From NCBI RefSeq assembly GCF_038396675.1, contig NC_088921.1, forward strand, positions 16,138,501-16,202,500: a DNA stretch of 64,000 nt, read 5' to 3'. This DNA is from Hydra vulgaris (taxonomy: Eukaryota > Cnidaria > Hydrozoa > Anthoathecata > Hydridae). Within the stretch, counting starts at the first letter, position 1; each line of letters starts with the position of its first letter. Both the position numbers and the translations under genes were made by a program. This document shows positions 30,600 to 47,100 of this stretch, in pieces. Below the pieces are notes generated by a model, which had not been told where the DNA came from, searched no databases, and saw nothing but the letters and a program-made list of their open reading frames with translations.

Positions 30600-32060
30600 T
30601 AAGTTAACTCTTTTGAACTTCGTTTAAAACAACATACAAACTCGCATAAAATTAGGAACTAGAACCCTAATTAACAGAGAACTTGCAAGCTTGTAGCATT
30701 GCAGACCTCAGCGATTTCTTGACTATAGCAAGTCTACTGAATGGACGCTCTCCTTCGCTGATAGACGCGGGTTCTATTTGCAAGGAGAACTAGTAAATCA
30801 AAAAAAAATTCATTTTTCAAATCCATGCTTTATGCAAGCAGAATTCTATTGGGACTGAACAATTTTTTTTGTTATCTTTTGTAGAAGGAAAAATTACTGT
30901 TTTTAAGCATGGAAAAATTACTGTTATAAAGCATGGAAAAAGTAGCGCTCTAATTTTTGTTTTTTAACTTAATAACTTAAGACTTAAAAAACAATAGGTT
31001 TTGAATCGCTGCGCCTTAAATTAATTTTTCGAAACTGCAAATAATTTGCAAATGAATGATTTTTGTGACGTAATACGCAATTCATATCAAATAAATAAAA
31101 TGTATGGGGAAATACAAATTAAATTTTTGTTAACTTAATTAACTTTTTTTCGTTAAATTTTTCCATTTCCTTGTATTGTCATCGAAAATGATTAAGTGTG
31201 CAAAATTTGAGCAAAATTGGTTGAGAAAAAAGCTTTCAAAAATTGATTTCAAATTTTGTGGCACTCAAACATATATATATATATATATATATTAGAAAGT
31301 AACCTTATATAAAGCATGGAATCTGTTTAATATTATAATCTGTTCTACGTATTTTCAATTTGAAAAATATATAGAACAGACTGTTAATATGAACGTCATA
31401 GTTTAATAAATATATTATATGAACTTCATAGTTTATTAAATATATTTAATAAATATATTAAACTAAAAAGTTCATCTTTTTTAAAAAAAAATGCATAACC
31501 TAATCTGGTCAAGCGATCGTGATTTTAGAGAAAAAAAATAAAAAACAAATTAGTCTATGTCTACATTTTGTTATGTAAAATATTTTGTATAAAATAAAAT
31601 TTTGCAAAGCATAACATTTTGCTGATGCTAGTCAGCAAAATAATATCTTTTTATTGTAATCAAATTTATTAAAAAATCCAATAAAAACTTAATTATGAAC
31701 TTACGTGGGTGCTTGAACGGGTACGTTCAAACAAAACTAGTCTAATTACTCTTAAAAAAAATTAAATTTTGTATTGATACACAAAATACGGCAAACGAAT
31801 AACTTAACCTAATTCTCTAGCCATGGGATCGTCTGCCGACCTTACCAGAAACTTTATGTGAGCCTCTGAAATAAGCAGATAAGCAGAAGCTTTATCGCTG
31901 CTATGTGCGTTGCTATGGTTAAACTCTAAGTTCAAAAAGTTAAAACTAATCCACTTCCCTGACATTGTTTACAAAATCTCTTTATTTCATTGTGTTCTTC
32001 ATTTTTTTTTGCGTCCAAAACAAACAAATTTTTTTTTTCAATTTTAACTTAATTTATGGT
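30600..32060. other. No recognised gene; short TA array
   Basis: A+T-rich with a short (TA)n at 31267-31293 and repeats of AGCATGGAAAAATTACTGTT at 30905-30945. Nothing coding supported. Confidence 0.4.
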
Positions 32061-32069
32061 ATTTCCCCC

Positions 32070-32330
32070 TTAAGGATATACGCCGGTAACTTCCTGAGTC
32101 AATCTACTTCTTTTTTCAAACAGTGGTGTTATATTAGCATTTTCCATATTTCAGGACAATACCCACTATCAAGTGATTTCTGAAAAATTGCGCTTAAAGG
32201 TATTGAGAAGCTGTTAGAACAGTTCTTCAGTACGTTTGCGCTTACACCATCCACAACAACTGTTTTATCAACTGATAACTCGTGTCTTAAAACTTGTTTT
32301 TTAACATTTATTAAAAACTTTTTTGAGTTA
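32070..32330 (-). mobile_element. LINE reverse-transcriptase fragment
   Basis: The minus strand encodes VVVDGVSANVLKNCSNSFSI and FQKSLDSGYCPEIWKM, the N-terminal reverse-transcriptase pattern (G-D-G-x-S-A-N-V-L-K ... P-x-x-W-K) of CR1/jockey-type LINEs. About 80 codons, then stops. Confidence 0.6.
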
Positions 32331-32859
32331 GAAAATGTTGCCGCGTTTAATAGTTAGTTGGTTCAAAAGAAATGCTATTAAACGTGACTTTACGTAATTA
32401 AGTCTTTTTTAATTATGCCTTTTTTATTTTGTTATTTTTTTAAAACATTTATCGGTTATCGGCGTGGAACACATTTAAAATTTTTCATGAGAGCGATGTC
32501 TGTTTCACTTGATGACCAGTTGATGGCTACCATTTTAGATTGATGGGCAAAAAACATCTTCCGATCTCTTTCAATAAGATTTGTATTTTTTTTACATCTT
32601 TTTGTTATAAATGAAAAAAATTCAGCAAAAGACTGTAATATTATATGTAAGCATTATTTTTTCATCTAAGTCTTCAAAATATCCAGCTGATTTGCGTATT
32701 CAATAATTTTATTATACCAAATTCCATACTACAGTATGTTTAATACTTGTATGTTCATAATCAATAAAAGTGAGAGTTCTATATTTTTTATGATTTACGT
32801 ACATGTTAAATTGTTTATAAATACATTTAAAACATTGAAACACATATTAGGAAAACGTG

Positions 32860-33070
32860 TCACCAATTAGCGAAAACCAGACAAAACCCTTATGGAACCA
32901 TATGGGAAAACAAATGGTAAGGTCTGAGAGCCTTATGGGCAACCCTAATGGTTCCCATATGAGGCCCTGGGATAACTCCCGCTGAGATTCCGTTGGAAAC
33001 CCAACGTGCTGAGAGAGCGTATTCACACTGGTTGGGTGGGTAGGGTTAACGTAAGAGTTTTAGAGGGGCA
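32860..33070. repeat. GC-richer interspersed repeat fragment
   Basis: A patch richer in G+C than its surroundings, with inverted ATATGGGAA/TTCCCATAT (32907 and 32956). Probably a non-autonomous DNA transposon fragment. The family is unknown. Confidence 0.35.
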
Positions 33071-33165
33071 ATACAGCGCCAAACCTTTAAAAACAATTTT
33101 TTTTGACGGTACTCTGCGTAAAAGCCGTGCAAATTAGAAAAAAATTTGTTAAGTGATTTTCTACT

Positions 33166-35821
<2,656 letters not shown>

Positions 35822-35829
35822 CAGGCCTG

Positions 35830-36880
35830 GTTTTAATCAAAATATGCTTTACGTATTAGCTTGACTTGATTTTGACGTCATAAAATTCTTCTAATTATTT
35901 ATTTTTTAAAGGCATTAACTTTTTTAAACTAATGCTGCAATTTAATACAATAACGCAAAATTTAATTAAGAAAAACAATTTAGAAATGCTTTTATGGAAT
36001 GTTAATTTTCTTTCAATATCTTTCAATATAACAACTAATTTTGATATCACACTTTTAAAATTGTTTATATGAACAAATTTTGTGCTCTTCTTAACATTTG
36101 TATAAATGAATTTAAATGTGTTTAATTTTTTGAATTATTATTTCCTAAATTTTTAAAAGCATCAAACCGAACCGATATGATCGCTTTCCTTTGAAGCTTG
36201 AGGAAATTTATGAGCTTTAAATTAAAAGCTTTATGAGTTTTAAAGCTTGGAGCAATCCGATTAATTTGATTTGCTCTGAAGCTTACAATCCGATAAAATC
36301 GGTTTGCATCAAGCTTGAGTTGTTTGCATTTTCTGAGCAAAACAATCAATTTTGGATAAAATAAAATAAAAATAAAATACCATAATCAGCGATAAAATGA
36401 AACAAAATTTACCTTTATTTTTTTTTTTCAATTTTTTTTTAAATTTAAAAAAAGTGACCATATCTGAAAAATGCTATGCGTACAATGAAAAATTTGGTAT
36501 GTATAAATAAATGTTATCTAAATCAAGCCTGTAGTCTGAACGTTTTGAAGGGGAAGACACTTTTTCAAAAGACGTCAAAAATAAAATTAAAAAATAAGCG
36601 TTGAGCAATGTTTTTTAACGCCAAATAATCACCTATTATTAATAAGATTTTGCATACATTTAATTAAATGACACCATTTTATTTTAGGGACGGCATCGCA
36701 TCGCCCTTTCTTAATCATTTTGGCGTTATACTAACAAAATACTTGATTATTTGTTTAAATATATTTTTTTTATTCCACGGGCAATGTTTTTTAGCGCCTA
36801 TTTTTAATATTCTACGCCGGCCTTTATGCATAAAAATTCTTAAATAGAAACTCAAACATAGAAACGGTAAAATAAAATTA
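35830..36880. other. No recognised gene
   Basis: Contains short internal repeats of AAGCTTGAG/AAAGCTTTATGAG type at 36195-36320. Otherwise featureless A+T-rich DNA. Confidence 0.4.
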
Positions 36881-37330
36881 ATAAGTTTAAGAAATAATTA
36901 TCTCCACATTAATTGATCAACAACTTGAAGCTGTGTTTACTGCGCCTGATAATGTGAGCATTGTAACCAATGCCAATGATTTCACGTTTTAGATAGGCGA
37001 TTAATATTTTGTGAATATTGTTATTACAGCTCAAACCTCCAAAACTTGCATCGGTCCGCAAAAATAGCCAAAACTTTTGAAGAAACATTGTTAACGCTAA
37101 TGCATTTAAAGATATCATCTGATAAAATACCTAATGTTTCTCCATTTACACAGTCCATGTTTATCATGATCATTTTCATTTTGTCTTTAATATCAAAATA
37201 ATGAGCCAAAATTGGATACCTTTTAACGTCTTGTGGTTTGAGGCATTAGAAAAAATTGACGCATATGATGCGTTTAATAAAGAATTTTGAGCCAGTTTCA
37301 CTAAAATTCTTGAACACATTCACAATTGTT
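36880..37330 (-). pseudogene. hAT-related transposase fragment
   Basis: The minus strand reads SSKVLAIFADRCKFWRFEL and, in the next frame, NIHKILIAYLKREIIGIGYNAHIIRRSKHSF. This resembles the segment of cnidarian hAT-type transposases in which an Asp-containing strand (AFCGDN-like) is followed by a GCAAHI-like CxxH region. Stops and a shift near 37030 show it is dead. About 110 codons remain. Confidence 0.5.
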
Positions 37331-37339
37331 TCACATTTT

Positions 37340-38246
37340 GTACAAGCAAATAATTGATTATAAAATATCCAAATTAGTTTTGATGTACTATCAGCAATTT
37401 TAAATATATGGTTGTGAATAAGGTTGCCAGGTGAAAAAAGACATTAAAAAAGGGAAAAAAATTTGCGTAAAACAGGTGCATTTTTATTGCCAACGTTGAA
37501 AAATGTTTTACAGTAATTTATATTCTTCTCTATGGGAAAAAAAAAACTTTTCTAACCTCACGGGAATTCAATCCATTTAGTTATAACTTATGTTATAGTT
37601 GAGTTTATTAGTTTCTTAGATATATTTAAGTAAATTCATTTATTAAATAATTCTATAATAGTTTTTTTATCATGCGTACACAAACGCGTACGAACCCTTA
37701 AACATGCAAAACTACCCTCAAACGTATACAAACGCTTACGTATAGTCTTCTTAAACTAAATTGAGACTTAAGTTATTTAGCTATAAAAAGTTGTATAAAT
37801 AAATATTAATGTGCTTGCAAAATTATGAATAAAATTTTTTTACTTTTTATATATCTTTTATGGGTTTTTTATTTTTTTTTTAGTTTTGTTTATTAACTTC
37901 TCATACAAAATCTGTCGTTATCAATAAACAAATTTGTTTTCTGCTCCGATCAATTTAAAAAAAAAGGTTTGCTATTAAAGATTAAGTTTTCTTTGTTTTT
38001 AATTTTATCTGACATTTTTTTTTTCATTTAAAAGCAGGGCAAGTATCCAACATAATTGAATAGTAATTGTAAATTTTGCAATTAAACTTTTTACATAATC
38101 TTTAAAAAAAAAGGTAAAGCAGTTTTAAAAAAAATTAATAATTCTATTATCTTACCGCTTATAGAGTAATTTAAATGTTAAAAAATGATTAAAAGTCGTT
38201 TAACCGAAATCATTTACGACGTACATATAACCTTTATATATGTATA

Positions 38247-38322
<76 letters not shown>

Positions 38323-38470
38323 GATTTACTTTTATTTCAAAATTGCATTATGACAATATCTCTTTAATTTTGATTTAAAGAATTTATTTACCGTTTTATT
38401 AAGTTATTCTGTTTTATAAAATTATCAAAGTTTGTCTTTTGTTAAGAATTTATGTTAAAAATTGGCAGAT
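37340..38470. other. No recognised gene; contains (TA)n
   Basis: A+T-rich. The TA array at 38236-38320 is the only clear feature. ACAAACGCGTACGA/ACAAACGCTTACG short repeats lie near 37680-37740. Confidence 0.45.
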
Positions 38471-38474
38471 TAGT

Positions 38475-38553
38475 CTACCATAGTAACCGAAGTGGTTAGC
38501 TCTTTGCGCTTTCGAAGTACAACGCGTGGGTTCAAATCCTGTAGCTTTGCACA
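38475..38553 (+). repeat. tRNA-like sequence (possible SINE head)
   Basis: B-box-like GGGTTCAAATCC (38528-38539) and a D-arm-like AGTGGTTAGCTC (38491-38502) at the right spacing, with a 7-base loop TTTCGAA between weak stems. The acceptor stem does not pair well. More likely a tRNA-derived repeat than a gene. Confidence 0.4.
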
Positions 38554-38559
38554 TTTGTT

Positions 38560-41500
38560 ATTATTTTCATAAATCTACTCCAATTTTCTAAAATACAAAA
38601 TAAAACATTTTTTAAGTTCTTTTGATGTTATAAGCATAGCATATATAAGAAGAGAGTTTTTAAAAAAGCCTTAAGTTTCTATAAGCAACAAGATAGCAGT
38701 AGAAATATTTTGCGCTCATGTCAAATGATGAACTTCATGTATTAATGTAAACAAGAATTATACCAACAAATAAAACTTTTTTATTCTAAATTGCTTTATT
38801 TTCTCTTAAACCTTTATAATCTATACATTGCATATGTTTTGAAAGAAGTGAAGCAATTTTAAATTATTTTTATTCAAGCGCTTTTGACAGAACACAAACA
38901 GTTTGTTATTACACCATGACTTAAGGATGGGTTAAAAGTTGCCTAAAATTGTTTAACTTCTTAAAAGCCTTCTTTTCTTTTTTTTCCTTTTTTTTTCTTA
39001 TCATAAAAATGCTTATTGCTAGGCTCGTACCATCTGTTAAGTTTTTTAAAGGAACAACTTTTTCTGCCCTGTCTTTTTTTGTCTTTTTTATTAAAAAAAC
39101 AGTTACGTAGTTAAACAGAGAATACTTTGTTAAACAGTGCTGCTTTTAAATATGTCGGAACACGTACAATACAACATCAAAAATGATGAGATTTTACATG
39201 AAAGATTAAGAGATTACATTAGAAAAAAATGAAAATAATCCTAGAAAAAAAGAACTATATGATAAAAACGTTATAAAGTTTTTCTTCTAAGAACACTACC
39301 TTATATAGAAATGTCTTGAAAACAGCGTTTTTTAATTAAAAATATAATTGATTATCTTAAAAGCATAATCCACAGACGACTATAAATTTAATGCTTAATT
39401 TTGTTTTTAAAAAAGAATGTCTGTTAAAAGGTGTATCCAAATTTGGTTTTTATTACAAGTCTCTTTTAATGGTAAAATATTTTTCATCTTAATATGATAT
39501 TTTCAATCAAAAATTATGAAAAATTTTATTCACTTTATTTTGCCGATCATAGAATAATTTATAAATCAGAAGTAAATAATTCATAATGGCGCAGTTCTAT
39601 AGTTTCAGCTCCAAGTAATATTTTGCACGATCTGCCTTTCTAGATTATAGTTTTTCTATATTTCTAAATTATAGTATTTCTGAGAGTTAGTATTTAGAAA
39701 AAGATTATACATAGTATCTAGTATTAAAGTGATATAGTAATTTAGTATTATTGTATTTTTGTTCCTAATACAGTGTTTAGAAATAGATACATGCATAGAA
39801 ATGATTATACATTTTTATTTATTTATTTTTATATATTTTTTATTTCTATAATGTTTAACGTTAACTTAAGTTTTTATTCGAACATATTTTTTTATTTAAA
39901 CATACAGTTGTTGCATGTTTAAATAAAAAAAGTGTTGTTATTTATAAGATTTAGCATTATATTGAAAAAGGGTTTACGTACTTAATCAAATGAGCTAACT
40001 TTGGTTTTTTTTAAATTAGAGAAATTTTTTTACTTGTACATACTTATTCACTAGCAATTTCACAAAGTTTTAAATTTTTTTTTAGAAAAGAAATTAAAAA
40101 CCATCTCTGAAAATGGTAAAACCAAAAAAGTTAGTTGCAAAATTGGTCCCTTGTGTTAACGATGAATTACGGTGACCCGAAAGTAGAGATTTAGCCGTAA
40201 TTTTTGATAAATTAATTACGACACCCGCAGGCATTCTGCAAACTCTACATGTAGTTATGTTCTTGCTTTTTTTAAATAAAAATGTTTTGCAAAAGAATTT
40301 CGACGGTTCAGACATTGTTTTATAGCACTACTCTGCTCGCAATTTACGTGCGTCTTTTACATTATCCCTCGCAAATTATGTACGCCTAGAGTGGTTTCGT
40401 ACAGGCGACCTTTTTTACATAATTGCCATTCAAAATTTAAAATGGTTTTTAAAAAATAAACTTCTTCTTTTGTCTTTCAGCAAGTAACTAAGTAGTTAAA
40501 AAATATTCATATTTTAACTTTTAAGTTATTCTATTAGCTGCAAGATAAAAGAAGTGGTTAAATTTTAAGAAACCATTTTAAATTTTAATTGATGATTATA
40601 TAAAAAAGTTTGTTACAAAAGTTTGAATAACAATTATTTTGGATATGCGCGATTTTTACACTCAGATAAAATTAAATCAAGATAACTTAATCTTAATTAA
40701 GCTAAATTTTGCATTGAAATATATAGTGACAGAAAACACTTTCGTTTACATTTAACAACAAATTTGTTTTTATATGCACTGTTACGGAAAATGTGTTCAT
40801 GTTAAAGAAAAAAGGAGTAGACGCGTGATATTATATGAACACCGATTAGTTGTTGCCGTAAGGTTTTTTATGCCAAAAAATGTCTTCTTGATACATTAAC
40901 ACCTTGTAGGTGTTGCGTTTATAAGCTGTTCATGCAAATAAAGGTGTTCACGTTACATCAATACCCTAATGTTTGAATAACGAGTTTGTGACACAAATAA
41001 TTAAATATTCAAGAATAAAGACGATCTTCTTAAACTTTTTGTTTACTCATGATAGGCATGTTTTTAATAGGATTTAAAAAAAAAAAAAAACTATATTAAA
41101 TAAAGTTCCTTTTTCCTTTACTTAAAACTATGCTGACATCCAACATCTCAATAGAAACAGCTCTTTCTCTCAATTTGTATTAGTCGTAAGCTCAATCTAT
41201 TGTGGCTTTCCGTTTATTTTACTTAAATAAACAAAGTTGTACATATTAATAGTAATAGTAATATATTTAAATAAGTCCTCTTAGATAAAATAACAAATAA
41301 TTAAAAAACAAACAAATAAAACCAACATATTATTAAAAAATTTATGGTTTGTGAAATATAAACTTTAAGTAAAAAAAAAGCAATTGTATTTCATAGCAAG
41401 CAAGTTGATATCAAATTTGAGAGAAAGGGAAAAAAGATTGTTTTCATTTAATTTAAGTTTTCATCTATGACAAATAGTATCTAAAAAGCCAATATTTGTA
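38560..41500. other. No recognised gene; one fold-back
   Basis: A short minus-strand frame (40315-40094) has TCRVCRMPAG and a KFF start that weakly resemble a BED finger, but it is too short to call. A fold-back lies at 39887-39931. Otherwise A+T-rich. Confidence 0.35.
39887..39931. repeat. 17-bp inverted repeat, 11-base spacer
   Basis: TTTTTTTATTTAAACAT and its complement around ACAGTTGTTGC. Confidence 0.75.
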
Positions 41501-41519
41501 GCTGCTAAAGCACGAATTA

Positions 41520-43430
41520 ATTAATAAACGTGCAGCTAATCTTCAGTAAAAGATGTACTGTGTGCAGCTGTAGAAAAAAAATACTTGTCAATTCTAATCT
41601 TAAATGCGTTAACTGACGGAACCTTTTTGCATGCTGAGGGCAAGATACCCAGGTCTCTCTCGATTGTCGCCTCCAGAGTAAGTGATGTATTTCCATCATT
41701 CATTACGTATTCATGATTACTATTTCCATAACCAAGGTGCATAACTTTACATTTTGAAACATTTAACTCGATTAGCCATTCCTTTGACCATTCTGTGACA
41801 ATGTTTAAATCGTTTTGGAGGATTAGGCGATCAGCATCGTGAAAATTAGGTCTTATTTCTTGTAACAGTTTAGTGTCGTCAGCATAGATTTTATGAACTG
41901 ATTTTAACTTATCCGTTAAGTCGTTTATATAAATGATAAATAATGTTGGACCAGTACAGACCCTTGAGAAACTCCGCTTAAAACATCGGTCCAGTCGCTA
42001 GAGTGTTGACCTAAAACAGTTCGCTGTTTTTTACTAATCAAAAATGACTCAATCCATTTTAGAACATTGCCATTAATCCCATATGCTTATAATTTATGAA
42101 GTAGTCTACGGTGAGAAACTTTATCAAACGCTTTTGCGAAGTCCAAAAATGCAATATCGACAAAATTTCTTTTACTTAACGCTTTCGTGATGTAGTCGAC
42201 ACTCTCCAATAAGTTAAACGTGCATCCTATTTTGGACATGAATCCAAGTTGATTATGTGAGATGCAGTTCGTTTTTTCAATATATTTAGTTATTTGTTCC
42301 CTGATAATCTTTTCCACTACTTTACATGGAGCTGATGTGATAGACACTAGTCTGTAATTAGCGGCATCAAGACGACTTCCTTTTTTAAACAACGGTAGGT
42401 TTCCAAGCTGTAGGTGTTGAGCCTTTGAACAGTGCTTTATTGTAAAGTAAAGTGAGTGGGTAAGTCATTTGAGCTGCGCATTCTTTAAGTACCTTTGGAC
42501 TAATGTTATCAGCACCAATAGATTTATTCGGGTTCAAACCTTTCAAATAAGCTAGTGTCGCTTCAAAATTGCCTAAGTCCTCTTGATAATGCCTTCTCTC
42601 AAAAATAGGTAACTGACTACTTTTACTATCATCAACAAAAACTGATTTGAAGTGTTCGTTAAATCTGTTTGCGATATGTATTCCCTCTGTTAACGTTTCA
42701 CCTTTTGCATCAGATATAGCTCTAATAGATACATGAACATTCTGTTGCATCTTAGCATAAGCGTACACCCTTTTAGGATTACTTTTATCTGGTGCTAGTT
42801 GTGCTTCAAATACTCAAACACGACGTTTACATGCTTTCTGCACTTGGCTTTTTAGTTTCTTATATTCACGAATCAGTGTCGCTGATCGCCAATTAGTCGC
42901 ATATAAATAATTGCCCAGTTGTTTTTTTTGCTTTATCATAGCCAGTACCTCCTTATTCATCCACGGCGCATTACAAGTGGTATGGACTTTTTTTTAACGG
43001 AATAAATTGCTTGCTGAGTTTATCATATTTATTGCAGAAAAGTTCATAGCACTCATTAGTGTTTTTATTTTCAAATAATTGCTTCCAGTTAGTTTCCATA
43101 ATCTTTTTACCGAAATTTGTATAGTCACTTTTATTAAAGTCATTTTTTTTGTTTAAGAAAGTAGTCTCATTTTTAGAAAGGACGACATAATCCTAGCTCA
43201 ATATGCGATGACCTTGCGACGAATTACCTAACGGCAGAGAGCTAGATAAGTTGATTACTCTAGTTGATAAGTCTGTAATAATTAAATCCAAAATGTTTTT
43301 TGCTTTACCATTAGATGCTTCGAATGTTGAGAAATCGACTAATTGTTCTAGGTTATGATTAGCCAAAGTATTAAGAAAAACACTTGCTGCACTATATTGA
43401 GCACTTAATAATTCGATCCTGTCATCATTG
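41520..43430 (-). mobile_element. CR1-like LINE, partial, with decayed ORF2
   Basis: The minus strand carries the end of the endonuclease region (near 43330-43160), then the linker WMNKEVLAMIKQKKQL. The reverse-transcriptase fingers follow (SIGADNISPKVLKECAAQMT; ANYRLVSITSAPCKVVEKII), then DIAFLDFAKAFDKVSHRRLL, GVSQGSV and a YADDTKLL site near 41880, and finally KVMHLGYGN and ERDLG typical of CR1. After ERDLG the frame jumps to KVPSVNAFKIRIDKYF, the usual last segment, so the thumb/C-terminal part is deleted. Stops and shifts separate the open pieces. Confidence 0.8.
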
Positions 43431-43439
43431 TGCCATTTG

Positions 43440-45280
43440 ATATCCGGAAAGTTGTATATGAGTTAAGACAAAAAAAGATATAAAAATAAATAAGATATAA
43501 AAAACTTTGTACCAATTGCAATAAAGCATGTAATATTTTGAATAATATAAAATAAAGATACAAAAAAAAAAAATTGTTTTTAAGAAAAAAAATAAACAAT
43601 AAAAATTAATATAAATAAACATTATTTATAATTGTAAATAATTTATAAATAAACAATATTATAATTTATAATTATTAATTAACATAAACAAACATCCTCT
43701 ATTTATTACTTTACTAATTAATTATTAATATATCAATTCTTAAACTGTTACAAGGAGGAAATCCTTGGAGTTTATTTTTAATGTTTTCAAAATGAACTTT
43801 TAATTCTTCTTTTTTTATTGTTCTAGTTAGAAAAAATACACGTTTTTTTATGTTTGATGCAATTTTATGGGTTAACCAAAACATGATTTGAAACCAATCA
43901 TCGCCAGTTATATTGTTTAAAAAAATTGTACTGTATACTGCATGCTTTTGGAATTTTAAATAAGCAGCAACTAACATTTTTACATCAAGTTAATCAAATA
44001 AAAATTTTCAATTACACATAACCATTATTCTAGAAGAAAATAAATGCTCCTAATCATTAGTGAGTTGGTTTACGCACCAATGCACTATTTATGCTTTGAA
44101 TGCATTTTAATGTGGATACTACTTTTTGATATTTTAAACCTTTTTAAAGTTTGAAGATCAGGGTTTCTTTCATAAATTGCTTCCATACACTCTTTCAAAG
44201 TAATGGCGTTAGAAAAAGTATTATATATACATTTTCCAATACAAAGTTTTTTATATTTACGAATTGTTAACTTAGAGCTAACATCAAAAAGTAAATATAA
44301 GTAACGCAAACAAATTCTGCAAGTTGTACTTGTGAAAATGAATGTGCAGTTTATTAACTTACTTCAAAGTTTATTAAACTATAATTTATAGTTGGCAGTC
44401 ACATAATTATTAAATTAGTAAATTATTGACACTAATTAACTTATCTTTATAGCTCATAAAAATATAAAGTTTCATAAATTTGCAAAAACAACAAACAAAA
44501 AAAAAACAATTCCGCTTAATAATAAATAATCTTTATTATTACAAAATAAGTTTTTCAAATTAAAATGTTTTTAAAAAACCATCTAGGTAGAATAAATAAT
44601 GACTTGGCCAATTTGAGATGACTATTAACTCATTATACTCATCAATAATAGTTATAATATTATAAATGAGTATAAATACTACTATTATTTACGTGATCAA
44701 TGTTACCCCAGCAGATTACGAACTTTCGGGGTAACTTTGACCACCCTGTATAAAAAAAATGAATGCTGTTATTTTTGCTCAAAAAAAATTTACGTCTTCT
44801 TTGAAATTTTTTTTCGCATTTAGCATCTTGTTACTCGACACCTATTTACGCCGAGACCTTTTCTTTACAACGCTAACACCTTTTTCTTAAACAGTTGGAA
44901 TTTTTTTTGTCTTTAACACCTATTATAAGAACATGAACACCTACATATGTGCTCATGTTTATATTATAAATACCTTTGTACTTTAGCACCTTTTTTTTAA
45001 AACACGGACACCTTTTTCCGGAACAGTATACAAAGTTCTTAAACGAAGCATAATAAAAACAACCATAAATGTTTGCAAATGATTTACAAAATCATTGCGT
45101 ACACCACAAATTGGTAAAGACACAGAAGCTTTACAACTGCGATTTTTTGGAGATTTATATTCTAACCTTTCGATGGTCTTACAACCGGTAAAGCTCTCAC
45201 AATTTTTCTAGACATTGTAGGTGCAAATGCAAAATCTCTGGCAAACTTAAAAATGTTGTTCTGCTTTTTTCATAATCATC
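43440..45280. other. No confident gene
   Basis: Two minus-strand frames (43977-43714, 87 codons; 44309-44085, 74 codons, KECMEAIYERNPDLQTLKRF) have non-repetitive composition and may be exon fragments, but I recognise neither. The region 44850-45010 has spaced ACACCTT/GACACC units. Confidence 0.35.
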
Positions 45281-45285
45281 ATTAT

Positions 45286-45421
45286 CATCACTATCATTAT
45301 TGTTCAGAAGCGATTCTAAGTGTGTGTGTGTAAAGAGGAGGAGGAGGAGTGCATTGGTGTAACGCTCCTCCTCCCCTAATGCACAGAGAAACGCCTCTGA
45401 ATAATGATAATAGTGGAGGCG
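45286..45421. mobile_element. Fold-back/MITE-like palindrome
   Basis: CACTATCATTATTGTTCAGA... (45286-45309) is inverted at 45398-45421 with few mismatches. Inner inverted pairs AGGAGGAGGAG/CTCCTCCTCC and GTGCATT/AATGCAC extend the fold. No coding potential. Confidence 0.7.
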
Positions 45422-45469
45422 CACACACCCTTCTTTAGGGAGTACCCTCTACTCAAAGTAGTGTTACTA

Positions 45470-46320
45470 CAAAGTTTTAAAGACTTTGGGGATTATGTAC
45501 AAGATAAAGCATCTTTTTAATAAAAAATGTTTAAAAATTTTATACTATTCATTTATACATTGTTATATTAACTATTATAATATTGCCTGGGCATCATTCA
45601 TCTTTCCTAAAAAATATTTATACAAAACAAAAGCAAGCAAGTCGATTAGTTCTGGGCGCAGACAGGTACGAAAGTGCTGAGCTGTTACTCAAGGAGATTA
45701 TTGCTCTAAACCTGTATGAACTGAATATTTATCATAACTTTTTATTTATGTTTAAACTTTAAAATAAAATAATTCAAAAGTATTTTTATAAAAATTTTCT
45801 AATTAATCATAAATGTGAAGCAAGACACTCAATAAGTAATTACTAAATTCCACTAACATCACTAAAAAAGTCTGATTTCTCAATCACATGTCAGGGACCT
45901 CGCTTACGGAACTCTGTTCTTGACGAAAATATAAAAAAAAATAAAATCTACTGATATATATCTTTTATCTTTTTATTTAGTTTATATTACGTACGTGTTA
46001 AAAACCGATTTGTAATTTCCTTTTTTTTATGTAAAAGTATTTTTCTGTGTTGCAAAATTTATACCTTTTTTCAAACCTTTTTTAATTTTTAATTTTTTAA
46101 TTTTTTTTATTTCTTTTTAAACTTTTTAGATTCACTCATTTTGTATAATATTAGAACTGGTAAAATTATATTTTTCTCTATTTCACGAAGGGGCTTGACG
46201 ATATTACATTTAGTCTTCAACTTGCACCAGTCAGATTGTATTTATATATATCTATTAAATCTTAAGGATAATATCTTAAAATGTGAACAAATTGACGAAA
46301 TAAACTTATTTATATAATAA
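45470..46320 (+). mobile_element. LINE 3'-end fragment with 3' UTR
   Basis: Encodes MYKIKHLFNKKCLKILYYSF and NYYNIAWASF, then ELNIYHNFLFMF-like sequence: the C-terminal domain downstream of reverse transcriptase, as in the LINE at 49376-49816. The tail (46130-46310) shares CACRAAGGGGCTTGAYGATA and the ending GACGAAATAAA with 53700-53850. It is 5' truncated and has shifts. Confidence 0.7.
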
Positions 46321-46329
46321 AGTAATTGA

Positions 46330-47100
46330 TTTTCAAGTTATGGTTGAATTTTTGAGGAATATAGTCTTAGTAGCCGGGTATTCTACACATTTTCAGTTTG
46401 CCTTAATAAAAGATAAAATAAGGTAACAGTTTTAATTGATAATCACGTAAGAAGAGCTAATTGTTACAAATATTTTCTCTTTACAAAAAGAATCCAAAAG
46501 TATGGTATATACACCCCATTTTCCAATAGCACTAAAGTCACAAAGTTTACTTTAGTACAAAAGAAAATGGGTCCTGTAAAAATATTATTAAATTGATATT
46601 ATAGAGAGCAAGAGTCAATTAGCACTAATTCAATGAATTTGTTGCCATATAGCAACAGTGAACAATAAAGGTTTAAAAAAAAAATAAAAATTGATGCAAA
46701 AAGAAATAACTTTAACTTTATTTTATATTAGCGCTGTTTAGGAAATTTTGTTATATTACAATTGTTTGTAACGATATTGTAATAATTATTAATAATTTGA
46801 AATAAATTTGTTATATTGTAATAATTGACTTTTTTTCCTTAAAAGTGCAAATACTTGAAATTCTAAGTAAACCGATATTAACGGGTTTTTTTAATTTTAT
46901 TGGGTATTTGGTTTCGCAACAAAGCTGCTAATAAGATAATAAACTTTTAATATAGTAAATAAATTAATAAAAGTATTTTATTTGTTACTTGCTAGCTTTT
47001 TAAAAAATAGAGCCATTTTTAGTTGCAAAGATGAAGTTAGAAAAATAAAAAATAATAACCAAAAAAAATTACCAAAAAAAAAACGCAAATACAAATTTAA
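46330..47100. other. No recognised gene
   Basis: A+T-rich, stop-rich. Nothing supported. Confidence 0.4.

Larger units (their letters stand above)
29224..30600 (-). mobile_element. Tc1-like element, right end not found
   Basis: The left end CAGTATCGGACAAAACG (29224-29240), preceded by TA, is the typical Tc1-family terminus. The transposase pseudogene lies at 29470-30510 on the minus strand. I found no matching inverted terminus near 30600-30700, so that side is truncated or diverged. Confidence 0.7.

Noticed and set aside
38475-38553. Functional tRNA-Arg gene
   Set aside because: A-box and B-box resemble a tRNA, but the acceptor and anticodon stems do not pair well; kept only as a tRNA-like repeat.
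41041-41500. Possible promoter or UTR of a host gene
   Set aside because: Only A+T-rich sequence without motifs; the nearest coding sequence is a LINE.
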